From assembly GCA_025531455.1 (NCBI GenBank), contig JAMYHL010000085.1, positions 1 to 64,000 on the forward strand: a stretch of DNA of 64,000 nucleotides, in the 5' to 3' direction. The notes below the pieces were generated by a model that did no database searches, had not been told where the DNA came from, and was given only the letters and a program-made list of their open reading frames with translations. The translations under genes were made by a program, and so were the position numbers. The DNA comes from Apiotrichum sp. Y4204 (taxonomy: Eukaryota; Basidiomycota; Tremellomycetes; Trichosporonales; Trichosporonaceae). Positions 45,501 to 56,407 of this stretch are shown here, piece by piece (position 1 is the stretch's first letter; each line of letters begins with the position of its first letter).

Positions 45501-46367
45501 TGGACGGACACCGGGATGGGCTGGAGGCCGTATGGATGGCGGCAAGACGCCGAACCCGTACGCATCGAGCGCACCTACGCCGGGCGCATTCAACGACGCG
45601 GGTCCATCAAGGGTGAGTTTACAGCCTATTGAGTCACGACTGACGTCCAGGGGCCCATCTCCGCGCCGACACCTTATGGCGGTGGTCCTTCCCACCCGTA
45701 CAGTGCTCCGACTCCGGGGGCCGCGCTCAGCGCACCCACACCAGCACCCATGGGCGGCTTCAGTGCACCGACGCCGTACTCTGCACCGACGCCAGGCATG
45801 GCTCTGTCGGCACCGACTCCTGGTATGGCCCTTTCCGCACCAACTCCCGGAGGTGCCCTTTCTGCACCCACACCAGGTGTGGGAGGACACTTTGGCGCTC
45901 CCACACCCTTCGGCGCCCCGACGCCATTCGCCGGTGGTGGCGGCGGCGGAATGGAACACAACCCAAGCGGCATTCCATGGGATTGGGCCCTCGACTTCCG
46001 CAACGTGCTGGTCACAGTCGGGCCCTCTAAACGCCCTGGCACACGCAACCCGCGCCACTACCAACGTGGGCACTACGATGGCCAGCAGTTCGGTATCGTC
46101 GAGGGGACGTCTGGCGAGAACGTACTCATCTGCGGCCTCGAAGACGGCGCAGAGCCGTTCGAGATCGCGGCAGAGTATCTCACGCCGGTGCGGCCCGATA
46201 GCGAGGGCCAAGTTGTCATCTTCCTGGCCAGCGGCGACCTCAAGGGCCAGCAGCGCACGACGCAGTACAAGAGCGACAACCAGTGGATGATGGAGCAGGA
46301 GCCCAGCGATATTGTTGGCCTTGTCATGGATGAGGACAGCCTGGGGCGTATCTGGCGCACGGACTAG
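42535..46367 (+). CDS. SPT5: Transcription elongation factor SPT5
   Basis: DSIF subunit that with Spt4 clamps RNA polymerase II and promotes processive elongation. About 1,150 residues. The N-terminal exons encode a highly acidic region (runs of D/E) interrupted by [14 protein letters not shown]. The NGN domain follows ([20 protein letters not shown] ... [15 protein letters not shown]). Several KOW motifs come next ([72 protein letters not shown]). The C-terminal repeat region has two repeat classes: GKTPx[14 protein letters not shown] units (about 45240-45570), then SAPTPG units (about 45670-45950). It ends with a conserved C-terminal KOW-type domain. The second small exon is an 11-nt microexon (42838-42848) adding EEED. 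Confidence 0.96.
42838..42848 (+). other. SPT5: 11-nt microexon of SPT5
   Basis: AAGAGGAAGAC lies between CCATCAG and GTGAGT, joining GAT-G to GAAGAGCCTCAG in frame (D-E-E-E-D-E-E-P). Skipping it breaks the frame into the acidic region. Confidence 0.75.
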
Positions 46368-46606
46368 TCCTTTAGGCGATGGTCACCGCTGAATGGGTGA
46401 TAGGCCATTTTGTGGCCAGTTAGTGTCGTAGATTGTGGGATAACTAGAAAACCACGCACAGAATCATATGGCCGTATCTGATGCATGCGTAGTACATTGA
46501 TTTGGCTACCAGTCTCGTTGGGCCTAGGGCAAGAGTCTGATGCAGCAAGCAACGCGAAGAATGCGTGACATGTTGGCTGTATATGTAATGTACAAAGCTG
46601 GGTGTT

Positions 46607-47893
46607 CTATCGGCGATCTCTTTCCCTCCTGTCATCTCTGTCGCGGTCACGATCCCGGCGGTCGTCTTTTCTGTCACGGTCGTCGCGGCGGTAATCTCTA
46701 TCCCTATCCCTCCTGTCGTCCCTCGCACGGTCGCGGTCGCGGTCCCGGCGGTCACGGTTCCGGTCACGATCACGATCACGATCATGATCACGCTCGCGTT
46801 CCCGGGCCTTGCGCCGCGCGCGCTCCTCCTCCGTCTCGTATCGGCCTCCCCTCTCGCGGTCGCGGTCGTCGCGACGCTTGGCGTCGCGAGGGTCATCGTC
46901 GTCCTCGCGCCTCCGGCGGCGGTCATCGTTCCTGTCGCTGCGCACGCTCCGCTCGCGGTCGCTATCGCGGTATTCCTCCAGGTCACTTCGGGGGCTGCGC
47001 GGCGTTCCCGTCCCAGAGCGCACGAGGAGATGCGAGGCATTGTACCCGCGCCCACCACGGGTCGCACGCGCCTCGCGCCGCGCCTTGGCGTCCTTTTTCT
47101 TACTTGATGGCGGGAGCTCTGCGCTGAGCGCGGTCGCTCCGAGGCCAAGGAGTGCGGGGCGTGCCTTGGGAACGTGTAGCGGTGTGTCCGCCTTCGGATC
47201 GTATCCCATGCCGCGGAGGATGGCGGCGCCAAACGCTTCGATCGGTACCGCGTCGTAGTCGTCCAGATTCGACGAGTCTGGCAGCGCAGTGAGGTCGCGG
47301 CGCAGCGCATCTTCCTCACTTGGGAAATGGCGAGCGTTCTCCGCCGACTCGATCGCAAAGTCCGCGGGAAGGGACGAGGTGTTTCCGCTCTCGCCGGCGA
47401 GGACGGCCGCGAGCGCCTGCTCATCAAGCGTGAGCGGCTTGGTCTCCTCGACTTTGACTTTGACGTCCTCCTCAACCTTTACTTTCACGTCGCCAGTCTC
47501 TGAAGCCACCTCCGTCTCGCGCTTGACTTCCTCGCGCTTGACAAAACGCAGCCCGGCGCGCTGCGGCTCGTCCCCAGTCCGTTCGTGGGTCACAATTTCC
47601 TCCTTGACCTGCGCCTCGGGGCGGAATGCCGGCTTGCGCGCGGCCTCGCGCCAGTCCTTGTTCGGTTGCGGAGCAATGACCATTGGCGGTGGGGCCTTGT
47701 CGCCGGCGAGCGCCTTGCCGTTTGCGCTGAAGCCGTGGAACGTCTCGCGCGACGAGCCATTGCGGCTGGAGCCACGGTCGTTGTCGCGGGAGTAACGCGG
47801 CCGGGCCGCGCGCCGCTCAAAGGCGTCCTCTTCGTCCGAGCCGACGTCTTGAAAGCGCGATTGCGAGGGCGCGTTCCACCCCGATCTTGGCAT
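46607..47893 (-). CDS. SPP2: Pre-mRNA-splicing factor SPP2/GPKOW-like (G-patch)
   Basis: Cofactor that activates the DEAH helicase Prp2 in spliceosome activation. One exon, 428 residues, from the ATG at 47893 (MPRSGWNAPSQSRFQDVGSD). The Spp2-type G-patch is visible at about residues 210-230: DYDAVPIEAFGAAILRGMGY, then DPK. Upstream are Lys/Glu repeats (DVKVKVEEDVKVKVEET). The C-terminal third is an extreme RD/RE repeat tract (RDRDRDRNRDRRDRDRDRA type), longer than in yeast Spp2. No intron is evident, unusual for this window. It is divergent from VMA13. The identification rests on the G-patch form and protein layout. Confidence 0.85.
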   Translation of the reverse strand: MPRSGWNAPSQSRFQDVGSDEEDAFERRAARPRYSRDNDRGSSRNGSSRETFHGFSANGKALAGDKAPPPMVIAPQPNKDWREAARKPAFRPEAQVKEEIVTHERTGDEPQRAGLRFVKREEVKRETEVASETGDVKVKVEEDVKVKVEETKPLTLDEQALAAVLAGESGNTSSLPADFAIESAENARHFPSEEDALRRDLTALPDSSNLDDYDAVPIEAFGAAILRGMGYDPKADTPLHVPKARPALLGLGATALSAELPPSSKKKDAKARREARATRGGRGYNASHLLVRSGTGTPRSPRSDLEEYRDSDRERSVRSDRNDDRRRRREDDDDPRDAKRRDDRDRERGGRYETEEERARRKARERERDHDRDRDRDRNRDRRDRDRDRARDDRRDRDRDYRRDDRDRKDDRRDRDRDRDDRRERDRR

Positions 47894-48258
47894 TTTGGCG
47901 GAAGGATGAGATGGAGAGAGGAGTGGATGGGGTTGAGCAGTACGTTTGTCGAGTTGATTTCGAGGTCTTCCAGTCGAGAGTCGCCACCAAGGCGGCAAAC
48001 TCAGAGTGCAGAGTGGTGGATCACCCACGTGGGTTATATGCCTTATTCCCTCCCCCCACGCAGTCCAGGGTGAGTGACCTGCAGAGTGACGTTCCGCCCC
48101 TGGGCAGCACGCTGCTGTGCTGCTGATGACGGTCGTGACCACACTTGTCAGTGTGTGTTTGCCAGCCGTTGCCCATCCATCGCCGTCTCTCGGCCACCAT
48201 CCACATCGTCGTCTCCACCTCTTTCGCCCCCCATCTCACCCCCGGCGCATCACCCACC
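47894..48258. promoter_or_regulatory. Divergent intergenic region SPP2 / VMA13
   Basis: 365 nt shared between two start codons. The VMA13 side is CT/CA-rich (48175-48250). No particular binding site recognised. Confidence 0.45.
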
Positions 48259-49931
48259 ATGGCAGCAGTCGCAGCGATCCCCCCGCCATTCTTCTCCCCG
48301 TACCTCGACGACCAGATCACCAAGCTCTCCGCGCGCCAGATCCCGTGGGAGGTGGGTGTTCATTGCGAGGTGTAAAGGTGATCAACTGACACGCAGGGAT
48401 ACCAGCGCGCCAAGCTGCTGAGCCAGGAAGAGTGCACCCTCTTGCGATCGCTTGAGAAGCTGGTGAGTCAAATAGAATGGGGAAGGGACATCACATCTCT
48501 TCCAGAGGATCAGCTTCATCCCCAGTCTTCCAAGCTGGCAGCCCATCGTACTCACACGCAGCCTATCGCCCAGCGCTCGACCGTCTTCGACAAGCAGGGC
48601 GAGCAGTATGCCAAGCTGTACATTGACCTCCTTCGCAAGCTGCAGCGCGTGGACACGGTCCAGGCTGTGCTCGTGAACATCTCCAACATGCTCGCGGACC
48701 AGCGCGCGCTCGAGTACTTTCACGCCCTTGGTGCCGCCAACCCCCTCGACCCGTATCAGCCCATTGTCAAGTGTCTGACCATGGACACGGACGAGGAGTT
48801 TGTTCACCTTGAGAGCCTGCGTATTTTGGCGCTTCTTATTGCGTGAGTTGGCTCGTAGTTTGTTCTCAACTGACTCGCGAAGCACGGACAGCCGCCCCTT
48901 CCCCGAATCTCTCCTGCCCACCGTCCTCAAGTCCATCTCGTCGCTCCTGAACTCAACGCGCCCGCAGCCCCGCGACGTCGCTGCTCAGGTGCTCAATGCT
49001 GTCCTTGGAAAGAAGCAGTTCCGCACCGCTGTCTGGGCCGAGGGCGAGTGCATCTCGGGGTAAGCTACAGTCCGCCAGCTGGAGCTGACCACAGACTCGT
49101 CAAGTGGCTCAAGGAGAACCCATCGCCCCAGCAGCAGTACTCGTGTGTATGCTGCATTTGGCAGCTGTCGTTTGAGGAGGATGCGGCGAACGGTTTGGAC
49201 AAGAAGTACGACATTGTGGCCCTCTTCATCGACATTGCCAAGAGCGCGGTCAAGGAGAAGGTCATCCGCGTTGTTGTTGCGACCTTTAGGGTGGGTGCTG
49301 AGCATGCTCCCTTATAAGCACGGCTGACATTTCAGAATCTTCTCTGGATCGCACCAGCGGCCAACCTGCCGTCCATGTTTGTCGTGCGCCTTCTCCCTTT
49401 CGTCCTGTCCCTCAGCGAACGCAAGTGGTCGGATGAGGACATTGTCGAGGACATTGACTACCTGCGTGATGAGCTCAAGGAGCGTCTTGATGGTCTGACG
49501 TGAGTGAACACGATTTGAAGAGCAAGCGGACCCCTCTATCTGCGCGACCTTCTGATCACTTTCTGACGCTCAGTACGTACGATGAGTACGTCTCAGAGAT
49601 CGAGTCTGGCCACCTGGTGTGGTCGCCAGCGCACGAGTCGGATGACTTCTGGCGCGCGAACGTGAGCCAGATCATCAACACCGACAACGGCAAGCTCGTG
49701 AGGCGCCTAGTCGAGGTGCTCAAGTCGTCCCGCGACCCGGTCGTCCTGGCCGTGGCGTGCAACGACGTCGGCAAAATGGTCAAGTACGGCGGCGAGCGGG
49801 CCAAGAAGCTCATTACCGATCTCGAGGGCAAGACGCGCGTTATGGAGCTCATGACCAACGAAAACCCCGATGTCCGGTACCGCAGCTTGCAGGCTGTGCA
49901 GCAGATTATGAGCCAGCACTGGCTCAAGTAG
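48259..49931 (+). CDS. VMA13: V-type proton ATPase subunit H
   Basis: Regulatory V1 subunit of the vacuolar H+-ATPase; it activates the assembled pump and silences free V1. About 440 residues in eight exons, ATG at 48259 (MAAVAAIPPPFFSPYLDDQI). Armadillo/HEAT-like helices: GEQYAKLYIDLLRKLQRVD, PIVKCLTMDTDEEFVHLESL, QYSCVCCIWQLSFEEDAANG. The C-terminal V-ATPase H domain contains DYLRDELKERLDGLTTYDEY, LVWSPAHESDDFWRANV, VACNDVGKMVKYGGERAKKL and ENPDVRYRSLQAVQQIMSQH. The second junction is best read as a ~100-nt intron joining LEKL to PIAQRS. The other introns are short. Confidence 0.95.
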
Positions 49932-50148
49932 GACCAAGTCGTAATTCCGTAGTTTGTTGATGGCGCTGCCTTCGCAGAGAGGACAAATCCTCGTCTGTAC
50001 CTTTAGATATGTGATATTGACTGTGACGAGCGAAGTGCAGTAGTCTGCGAGTGGCTAGGGATTGGGAATAGAGCAGAGGACACGAGGAAGAGCACGCAAA
50101 GGCAGGGCACGTAAACACAAAGACTGCAATCCTATCCATAACATATCT

Positions 50149-51144
50149 CTACACCTTGCTGGCAACGGCAATCCCAATCCGACACGCGGCGCCAACAGCG
50201 GCCGAGAGCAGCGCATGCCCGGGAGCCTTGAGCGCGCCCTCCTCAACAGCGGTGTCGAGGTGCTCGAGCTCGTCATCCCGGAACTCCTCGAGGATCTTGT
50301 TGAGCAGCGGCAGGGCCGGGTGATCACACGCCTCGAGGACGGGCTTGAGTGCGCGCAGCTGGCTAAAGGACATCAGCAATTCCTACATCCTAAGCTCTTC
50401 ACTCACTCATCATAATGCTCCCCAATAACAGTCTCCACCGCCTCGGTACACGCCATCGCGGCCTCTTTGCCCATCAGAGCCGTCCCCGCGCCGAGGCCCC
50501 ACGCCAGGCCCTGCCACAAGGGATAGAGGGCGGTTGGGCGTACGCGGTGCTGGTCCGCCATGCGCGTGAGCACGTTCAAGTGGTGTCGCTCATTTTCCCA
50601 CATTTCCTGTCGTCAGCAAGGAGGGTCGGGGGAGGAACATGAGGGGAAAACGGGCACGGAAAATAGCTTCCTAGGTTTCTATGGCTGTTGTATATTCCTT
50701 TCGTCTCTCTCTTCTCTTTTAATCGAAGAAGAGCGCCCCGAACCAAGAACAACGCAACAGACACAGACACAGAATGTCCTCTTCGTCACTCACCTCGACC
50801 TGCCCCGCGGTCCCTCGGTCCCCGCGCACCTGGCTCGCCCACTTCTGCCCGCGATAGATCCAGTTGGCGCCGAGCTCGCCGGCATGGTCGACGCGCACAA
50901 TCTCCTCGATCAGCCGGCGGTGTTCGGGAGAGAGCTCGGGCGTGGTAGTCGTGGCGGGATTCGGCTGGGGTGGTCCAGCTGCTGTACCGGGAGCTCCGGA
51001 AGCTCCGGGAGCTCCGGGAGCAGCGGCTCCTCCTGCACTCGGCGGGCCTGGAGGCGGCCCCGGCGGGCGTGGGGGGCCGGGACGCGCGTATGCGTGCGAG
51101 GCGATGCCGCGCGTAGTGGTCAGAATTGGACGGAGTGCGCGCAT
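50149..51144 (-). CDS. COQ7: 5-demethoxyubiquinone hydroxylase COQ7, mitochondrial
   Basis: Di-iron monooxygenase in ubiquinone synthesis at the mitochondrial inner membrane. About 257 residues in three exons, ATG at 51144. The N-terminus MRALRPILTTTRGIASHAYA looks like a mitochondrial presequence. It is followed by an unusually long Gly/Pro/Ala linker (PGPPRPPGPPPGPPSAGG, GAPGASGAPG) to about residue 60. The catalytic part has the metal ligands in order: Glu in RVDHAGELGA, ENERHH (ExxH), Glu in CTEAVETVIGEHYDE, and RDDELEHLD (ExxH). It ends ..CRIGIAVASKV at a TAA (50149-50151). The first intron is long for the window (about 180 nt). Confidence 0.94.
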
Positions 51145-51440
51145 TTATTTTGGTGAGGTGGAGTGTGAGAATGCGGTTGTGATCGGCATGTCAAGTGGAG
51201 GTTTTCGGCTTGGAGTGGCGTAGCCACAACTTTGTCACGATCTGCCCGTGCACCAGTGCAACAATGATGCCGCCACTTCTGCCCCATCTGCGCTCCCTTC
51301 ACCTCTCATGCAACGCATCGACAATGAGCATAAATATATCTGTATGTCATGATAACGTATATACTGCTGTTTGCCACCAGGGCAAAAGCTATAGAAAGAG
51401 AGTGGTCACAAAGAGAATCCCACGTCAGGCCTGACGATGT

Positions 51441-52707
51441 TTAGTAAGGGGAAACAGCCTGGAGGTAGACGTTGGCAGTCTCGGAGAGGTCGTTGCCGTC
51501 CATGATCTTCCAGACGGATCCGAGGTCGCCCTCCGAGAAGGCGTAGCCCATAACACCCTCGTGTGCCTCAAGCTGCGGGATGAGCTCCTTGATGTAGTTG
51601 TAGACAACACCCCGGTCCTCGATGAAGGTGAAGCCGTTCTGGTCATCGACACAGCCAAGCTCGGTGATGAGGATGGGCTTGCCGTACGTCTTCCAGTAGT
51701 ATTCGACAACTTCCATGGCGGAGGCGGCGTCCTTCTTGTAGATGTGAACGTTGGTGATGTCCCATCTGTGTTGTTAGCCCAAGTCCTTTGCGGTCTGTTA
51801 TTACTCACTCGGCCTTGAAACGCGGGAGCCAGTCCTCGCTCGCCTGCTTGCAGGGAGCCGGAGAAATGAGCTGAGCGCCGCGCTCTCCGAGCGGCTTGAT
51901 AAGCTGGTCCCAAGTGTTCTTGGCGCTCTCGGGCGAGATGTCCGACGAGTATCGGGTGCTGCAGTCGGGCTCGTTAAAGCCGGCGACGTACTTCGGCACG
52001 GGCTGGCCGTTGTGGAGAACACCGTTGACATACTGCTCGAACTCATAGCGACGCTTAGCATCGGTCTGGCCGTTCCCACCAATGTCCAGGTCGCCCTTGT
52101 GGCCGTCACCCCAGAGGGTAGGGATGTAGGTCAGGTCGCTGGGGTTCTTCTCGAAGCCGGTCGTTCCCCAGTCGTGCCACCAGCAGATGTGGCTGCCAAA
52201 CTTCTCAAGCATGTTGCCGGACGAGATACCGGCCTTGCAGCGCAGAGGGCTGCCAGTGGAGCCACCGGTGGCAGCAGGAGGGGCAGCAGACGAGGTCGCA
52301 GCGGTAGGCTCAGCAGAGGGCGCGGAGCTGTCGGCGGCGGGAGCGCTGGCGGAGTCCTGGGCAGGCGGGGGAACCTCACCCTGGGCGCCAGTGGTCTCCT
52401 GCGGGTTTGCGGCGACGGTGGTGTCGGCGACGAGCTGCTGGCCGGGAGTGAAGGCGCCGGGAGTGGCGGCAAGGGTGGCAGTGGCAGAGTCCGACTTGGA
52501 GGGACGGACCTTGCACTGGCGGCCGCTCTTGTCGGTGCGGATGTAGAGGTTGGGGTCACGCTTCGAGCGGCGAACGCTGCCCTCGACGTTCTTGGCGGCG
52601 CGAGCGGCGTGGGCCTGCGCAAGAGCGCGGTGGTCGCGGGGCGAGCCGTGGGCCTCAACAACGGCACCAAGGAGGGCGACAACGGAAACGAGAGCGGTGA
52701 TCTGCAT
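51441..52707 (-). CDS. Secreted glycoside hydrolase, GH128-type (Asl1-like) beta-1,3-glucanase
   Basis: Probable extracellular or wall-associated endo-beta-1,3-glucanase. The ATG at 52707 starts a signal peptide (MQITALVSVVALLGAVVEA). A basic segment with possible Kex2 sites (VRRSKRDPN) follows, then a long Ala/Ser/Thr/Pro linker (about residues 80-160) likely O-glycosylated. The catalytic domain carries GH128 features: KAGISSGNMLEKF, ICWWHDWGTTGFE, VAGFNEPDC (acid/base Glu of a TIM barrel), WDITNVHIYKKDA and PILITELGCVDD (nucleophile region). About 410 residues, one intron. Fungal GH128 enzymes act on cell-wall glucan. Confidence 0.87.
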
Positions 52708-53139
52708 GTTGGATAAGATGGAGGAGAGAGAGAGAGAGTGGGGAGGTCTAGAGAGCTGCGGGTCGCAGGATGACAACGAGGGTACAAAAAAGAGTGTAGG
52801 CTGGAGTGTCAGTGGATTTCAAAATGCTACTGTTGAGTGCGGGAGGGGTTCGTGCATCTCACAGCCGTCCATGAAGCTTCATCAGGATGGGCACTCGATC
52901 CAGCGGCACCGGGCGGTGCAGTCTAGCTCAACACCGGTGCTGACCCGATAGCGAGGACAGGGGGAACGGTACCAAGTCCGTTTCCGGACCGTCCCCCTGC
53001 CATCGCGTTGTGAGTCACTGCGCTAATGCAGCGACGACAAGAACCACGCCCACCGCCATCGAAGTACTCACGAATTCCAAACCAGTTGGAGAGATGATTG
53101 AGGGATGCAAAACGAAAGACAAACGACAAGGAGCTGTTA

Positions 53140-53205
53140 AAGAAGTCGGCGGGTTGGGGGGGTGAGTCGGCGGGAGGGTGAGTCGGGGGGATCGGGGGGA
53201 GGCAC
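53140..53205 (+). repeat. G-rich repeated tract
   Basis: Repeated GTGAGTCGGCGGG-like units with runs of 6-8 G; satisfies a loose G-quadruplex pattern on the plus strand. Confidence 0.5.
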
Positions 53206-53387
53206 TGTCAGCGCATGCCAGACTGGTCTCTGCCAGTAGGGTACCAGCGAGGCTTCCGACGATACACTACTACTACTGTGGCGCATTGCGCGTCCCCCCG
53301 CCTGCCAAACGAGACGCGCTACCTAGTCTGTATCCCTGGCGCGGACCTACTCGAGCTAAGAGTAAAAAATGGATTAAGAAAAAGGGG

Positions 53388-53404
53388 GGGGGGGGAGGGG
53401 GGGA
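53388..53404 (+). repeat. Poly-G run
   Basis: About 13 consecutive G, then A and 7 G after an A-rich stretch; a likely length-variable site. Confidence 0.6.
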
Positions 53405-54437
53405 GGACGCCCAGAGTACAGACCAAGGGCCAAGGGCAGGGCGACGGAGGGGGCGCGAAGCGCGTATCCTTCCCGTGTACAGGGATTCTGTACATGGCGC
53501 CAAAGGCCCATCAAATGGATCAATGGCCAAGGTCCCAAGGAACCGCGGCTCCTGTGCACTTGCAGTACCTCTACCTGGACGCGGAACGGGGGTGCTTGGG
53601 AATGCGCCGCACACAGGGAGCACCGGCGCGGGGCCGTAGCTCAGCTGTCCGTGTGCCGCGAGCGCGACACAACACTGGTAGGATTGTCGTGTTCCTCTGG
53701 TGCCGTAACATGAAGAGGAGGCGCCCAGTGCACCGTGCGCAAAACAGAGGCGCACCGTCGGCGGGTTTTCGTACCTCTCGTCGTGGCCGTGCGGCCGATC
53801 ACATAAGGTCCGTGTCTGGCATGTCTGGCTGTTTCGTGTGCACCCTCGATTGGGCTGCGCTGTACACTTGGGCCAGTGTGCCTCGGGCCTGGAGCAGCAA
53901 AACCAGCGAATCCACGCCAAGTATCACAAGGAACCCACGCGGTTGGGCTTCCCTGACGTTTCACCCTTTACAACGCACTCTCCCAAGCTCCACGCGTGCT
54001 GCGGGCCTGGAAGCAAGCTTTCCAATCATCGCAGCTGAACGGCATGAACGGGGCTGCATCCTCTCCACGCTCCGCGTTCTGCCTTTCATGCCTTTCTGCC
54101 TTTGATCGCTCGTAGGAAAACACGACTGATCTGGCCTTAGATCCTTAGATCGTCCTGTTTGGCTTCCCTGTGCGCCCGGTCTGGACACACTCACACTCGC
54201 AACGCGGGGCGGCAGGCGGAGATTTGGGAACCCTGACGAGGAAGAAAAGGCGCCGCGCACAGGCGCCGCGCACAAGACCTGCAGCAAACACACCAAGTAC
54301 AGAGTACAGAGGTACAATAGATGCAATAGAGGCCAGAGGCCAGAGGTACACAGCCATGCTTTCTTGCGCATCCCGATCCCGGCCCGCCGCAGTGGCGTTA
54401 CCCAAAGACAATCCAGCACCGCAGCACCGCAGCACTG

Positions 54438-54463
54438 CCAAGTGGCCAAGTGGCCAAGTGGCC
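54438..54463 (+). repeat. Triple AAGTGGCC repeat
   Basis: Three perfect 8-nt tandem copies. Confidence 0.6.
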
Positions 54464-56407
54464 CAACGCAGCGATATCGTCTTGGACTCGACGGCGTTCT
54501 CGTGCTCCGCCCAGCCTCTCATGTCTCAGCTCTTTTATTAGAAGCATTATCTCTCACTCCCTGGCAGCTGGTCAGCTCAGCAAACCGTTCCTCCCAACAG
54601 CTCGTGCATGCACATCTACAAACCACCAGCTCCGCAGACAGTTCCTTTCGCAGAGGCACAGCACCCCCACATCCAGCACGTTCAGCACGGTCTCCGATCG
54701 ATATGATCTGTACCGACTCTGCACAGCTGCGCCAATCTACACCCATACGTCCAACGTGCAGGGGTAAGCACCCTCGGAGATGCGAATGCCAGTCCAGAGC
54801 ACGCGTTACGTTACACAGTGAGCGATTGAGCTCAAGGTGTGGCGTACCCTTGTATCCCGGAACGGGGGTGACAGGGGCCCTGACTGTCCGACGGCCGATG
54901 ATTATGGTTGGAAGCAACTGTTGGCGGAGCCGGTGGGCGCTTGGCCGGCGTGGCCAGATGCTGAAGCACGGCGGGCAAGCTGCATGCAGTGTTCCAGGTC
55001 CAGCAGCTGAGCTTGTTTTCTCGCGTTTGCTGGGTCCGGAATGGCGGCGTGGCCAACCGGTGGTCTCGGTGCAGCAGGGCCAATGGACCCTATGCACCCA
55101 CATCCCCGAGCCATGGGAATATCCAGACTCAAGAAATGCGGCCAGACAGGGAATTCGAAGCGAGCGCCCCCGGAGAGTTGATGACCTGGTCCATCGAACC
55201 CAGAGCCTCCCTCCTACCTGCTCATTCAATCGGAGATTGAGATCCCCAGACTTTGACGGTGGCCGGTGGCCAGGCAAGGTCAGTGATTGTATTCCAAGGA
55301 GCTCGGTCGAGTTTCATGAGCCCCGACCAACACTGGCATACATTAGCATGCGGGGATACCGGAAGTGACGCCGATTGGGGTGCGTGGTTATCGGTATGGA
55401 GTTCTAGCCAGTAGTTGACTGAAGCGATGCCAGTCGATCCTGAGCTGAGATCCAACCCCGCCAGCTCTGTAGATCAGAGATCAGAGAGCACTCGAGTCCC
55501 CAGGATAAGGATACCACCCCGCAATCCAATCCACCTCCAATCCGACAACAGACAGAGTTCAGGGTCTGTTATACTACTAGTAGTGCCACTGTCGCTCGCA
55601 ATCATTTGTGTCTAATTCTGGACTTGTGGAGCCCATTGTGGACATCAGACTGACGCCCACTGACTGGCGTTACGGTTCTTGGGGACTGCGGAACGTGCTG
55701 TCGCGCTGTCGCTCGAGGGTATAAGTTAGGCCAGTTGGAAAGCCGTGGACCTCGAAATGCTAATGTTGACGTTACTTGGCACTAGGCAGTTTTGGAGGGA
55801 CTTGACTGGCAATCAAGGCATCATGGTGATCCGTGAGGGGAATTATGAACACTGATCAACTGGTGCCCCAGCCTGAGCGTGATGACCTGGACTGGGCGAT
55901 CAGACGCTTAGTTCGGAGATCACTGACCCGCACTCGAGTCCAAGGTCTCCGTTTGACACAGATCCATTGATCCGCAGCGAGAAGCGGCGTTACGCAACGC
56001 GCGGGGCGCGAGATCTTGAGATTGGCGGCGCGAGGCTTGTGCGCGGTGCGAGCTGTGCCCCTGTGGATTGAGCTGCAATCCCAGGATTGCCAGCGCTCTT
56101 TCACTCGCAGACTGCTCCTCTGATCCACTGACATCACCATCACGCAGCAACCTTTGCCGTAAATCAGACCTGTAGAGGGATGTTTAGTCAATGAGAGAAT
56201 ACACGCGCGAGCGGTCAGTGCAGTAACTCCTGCAGGCTGGAAGATTTCATGTGCGAACGAGCTACTATTTGTTGATTTATCTTACGCCAAGCGACATCTG
56301 GCAGACAGGCTGCTCCGGTACTTTTAGTCACAGTCTCTGTTATGGACAACCCCTCGGTCCGAGCCCTGCGTCGCTGCTTCAACCCGGTCCTTCTCGCGTC
56401 AGCCCCA

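Larger units (their letters stand above)
52708..56407. other. 3.7-kb gene-poor region
   Basis: Promoter side of the GH128 gene followed by sequence with no supported gene. The longest frames (plus 53215-54105 and 54364-55368, with antisense partners) have no domain, no splice pattern and no coherent codon use. Contains G-rich tracts at about 53140-53200 and 53388-53404 and a small AAGTGGCC repeat near 54438-54463. Confidence 0.4.

Noticed and set aside
53630..53710. tRNA-like A-box (GCCGTAGCTCAGC)
   Set aside because: No matching B-box (GGTTCRANNCC), acceptor stem or anticodon arm could be formed downstream.
53215..54105. 296-codon plus frame
   Set aside because: No domain, passes through a poly-G tract, overlaps equally long antisense frames and has incoherent composition.
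54364..55368. 334-codon plus frame with a 252-codon antisense partner
   Set aside because: Cys/Arg/Ser-rich noise-like translation, no homology I recognise, includes simple repeats.
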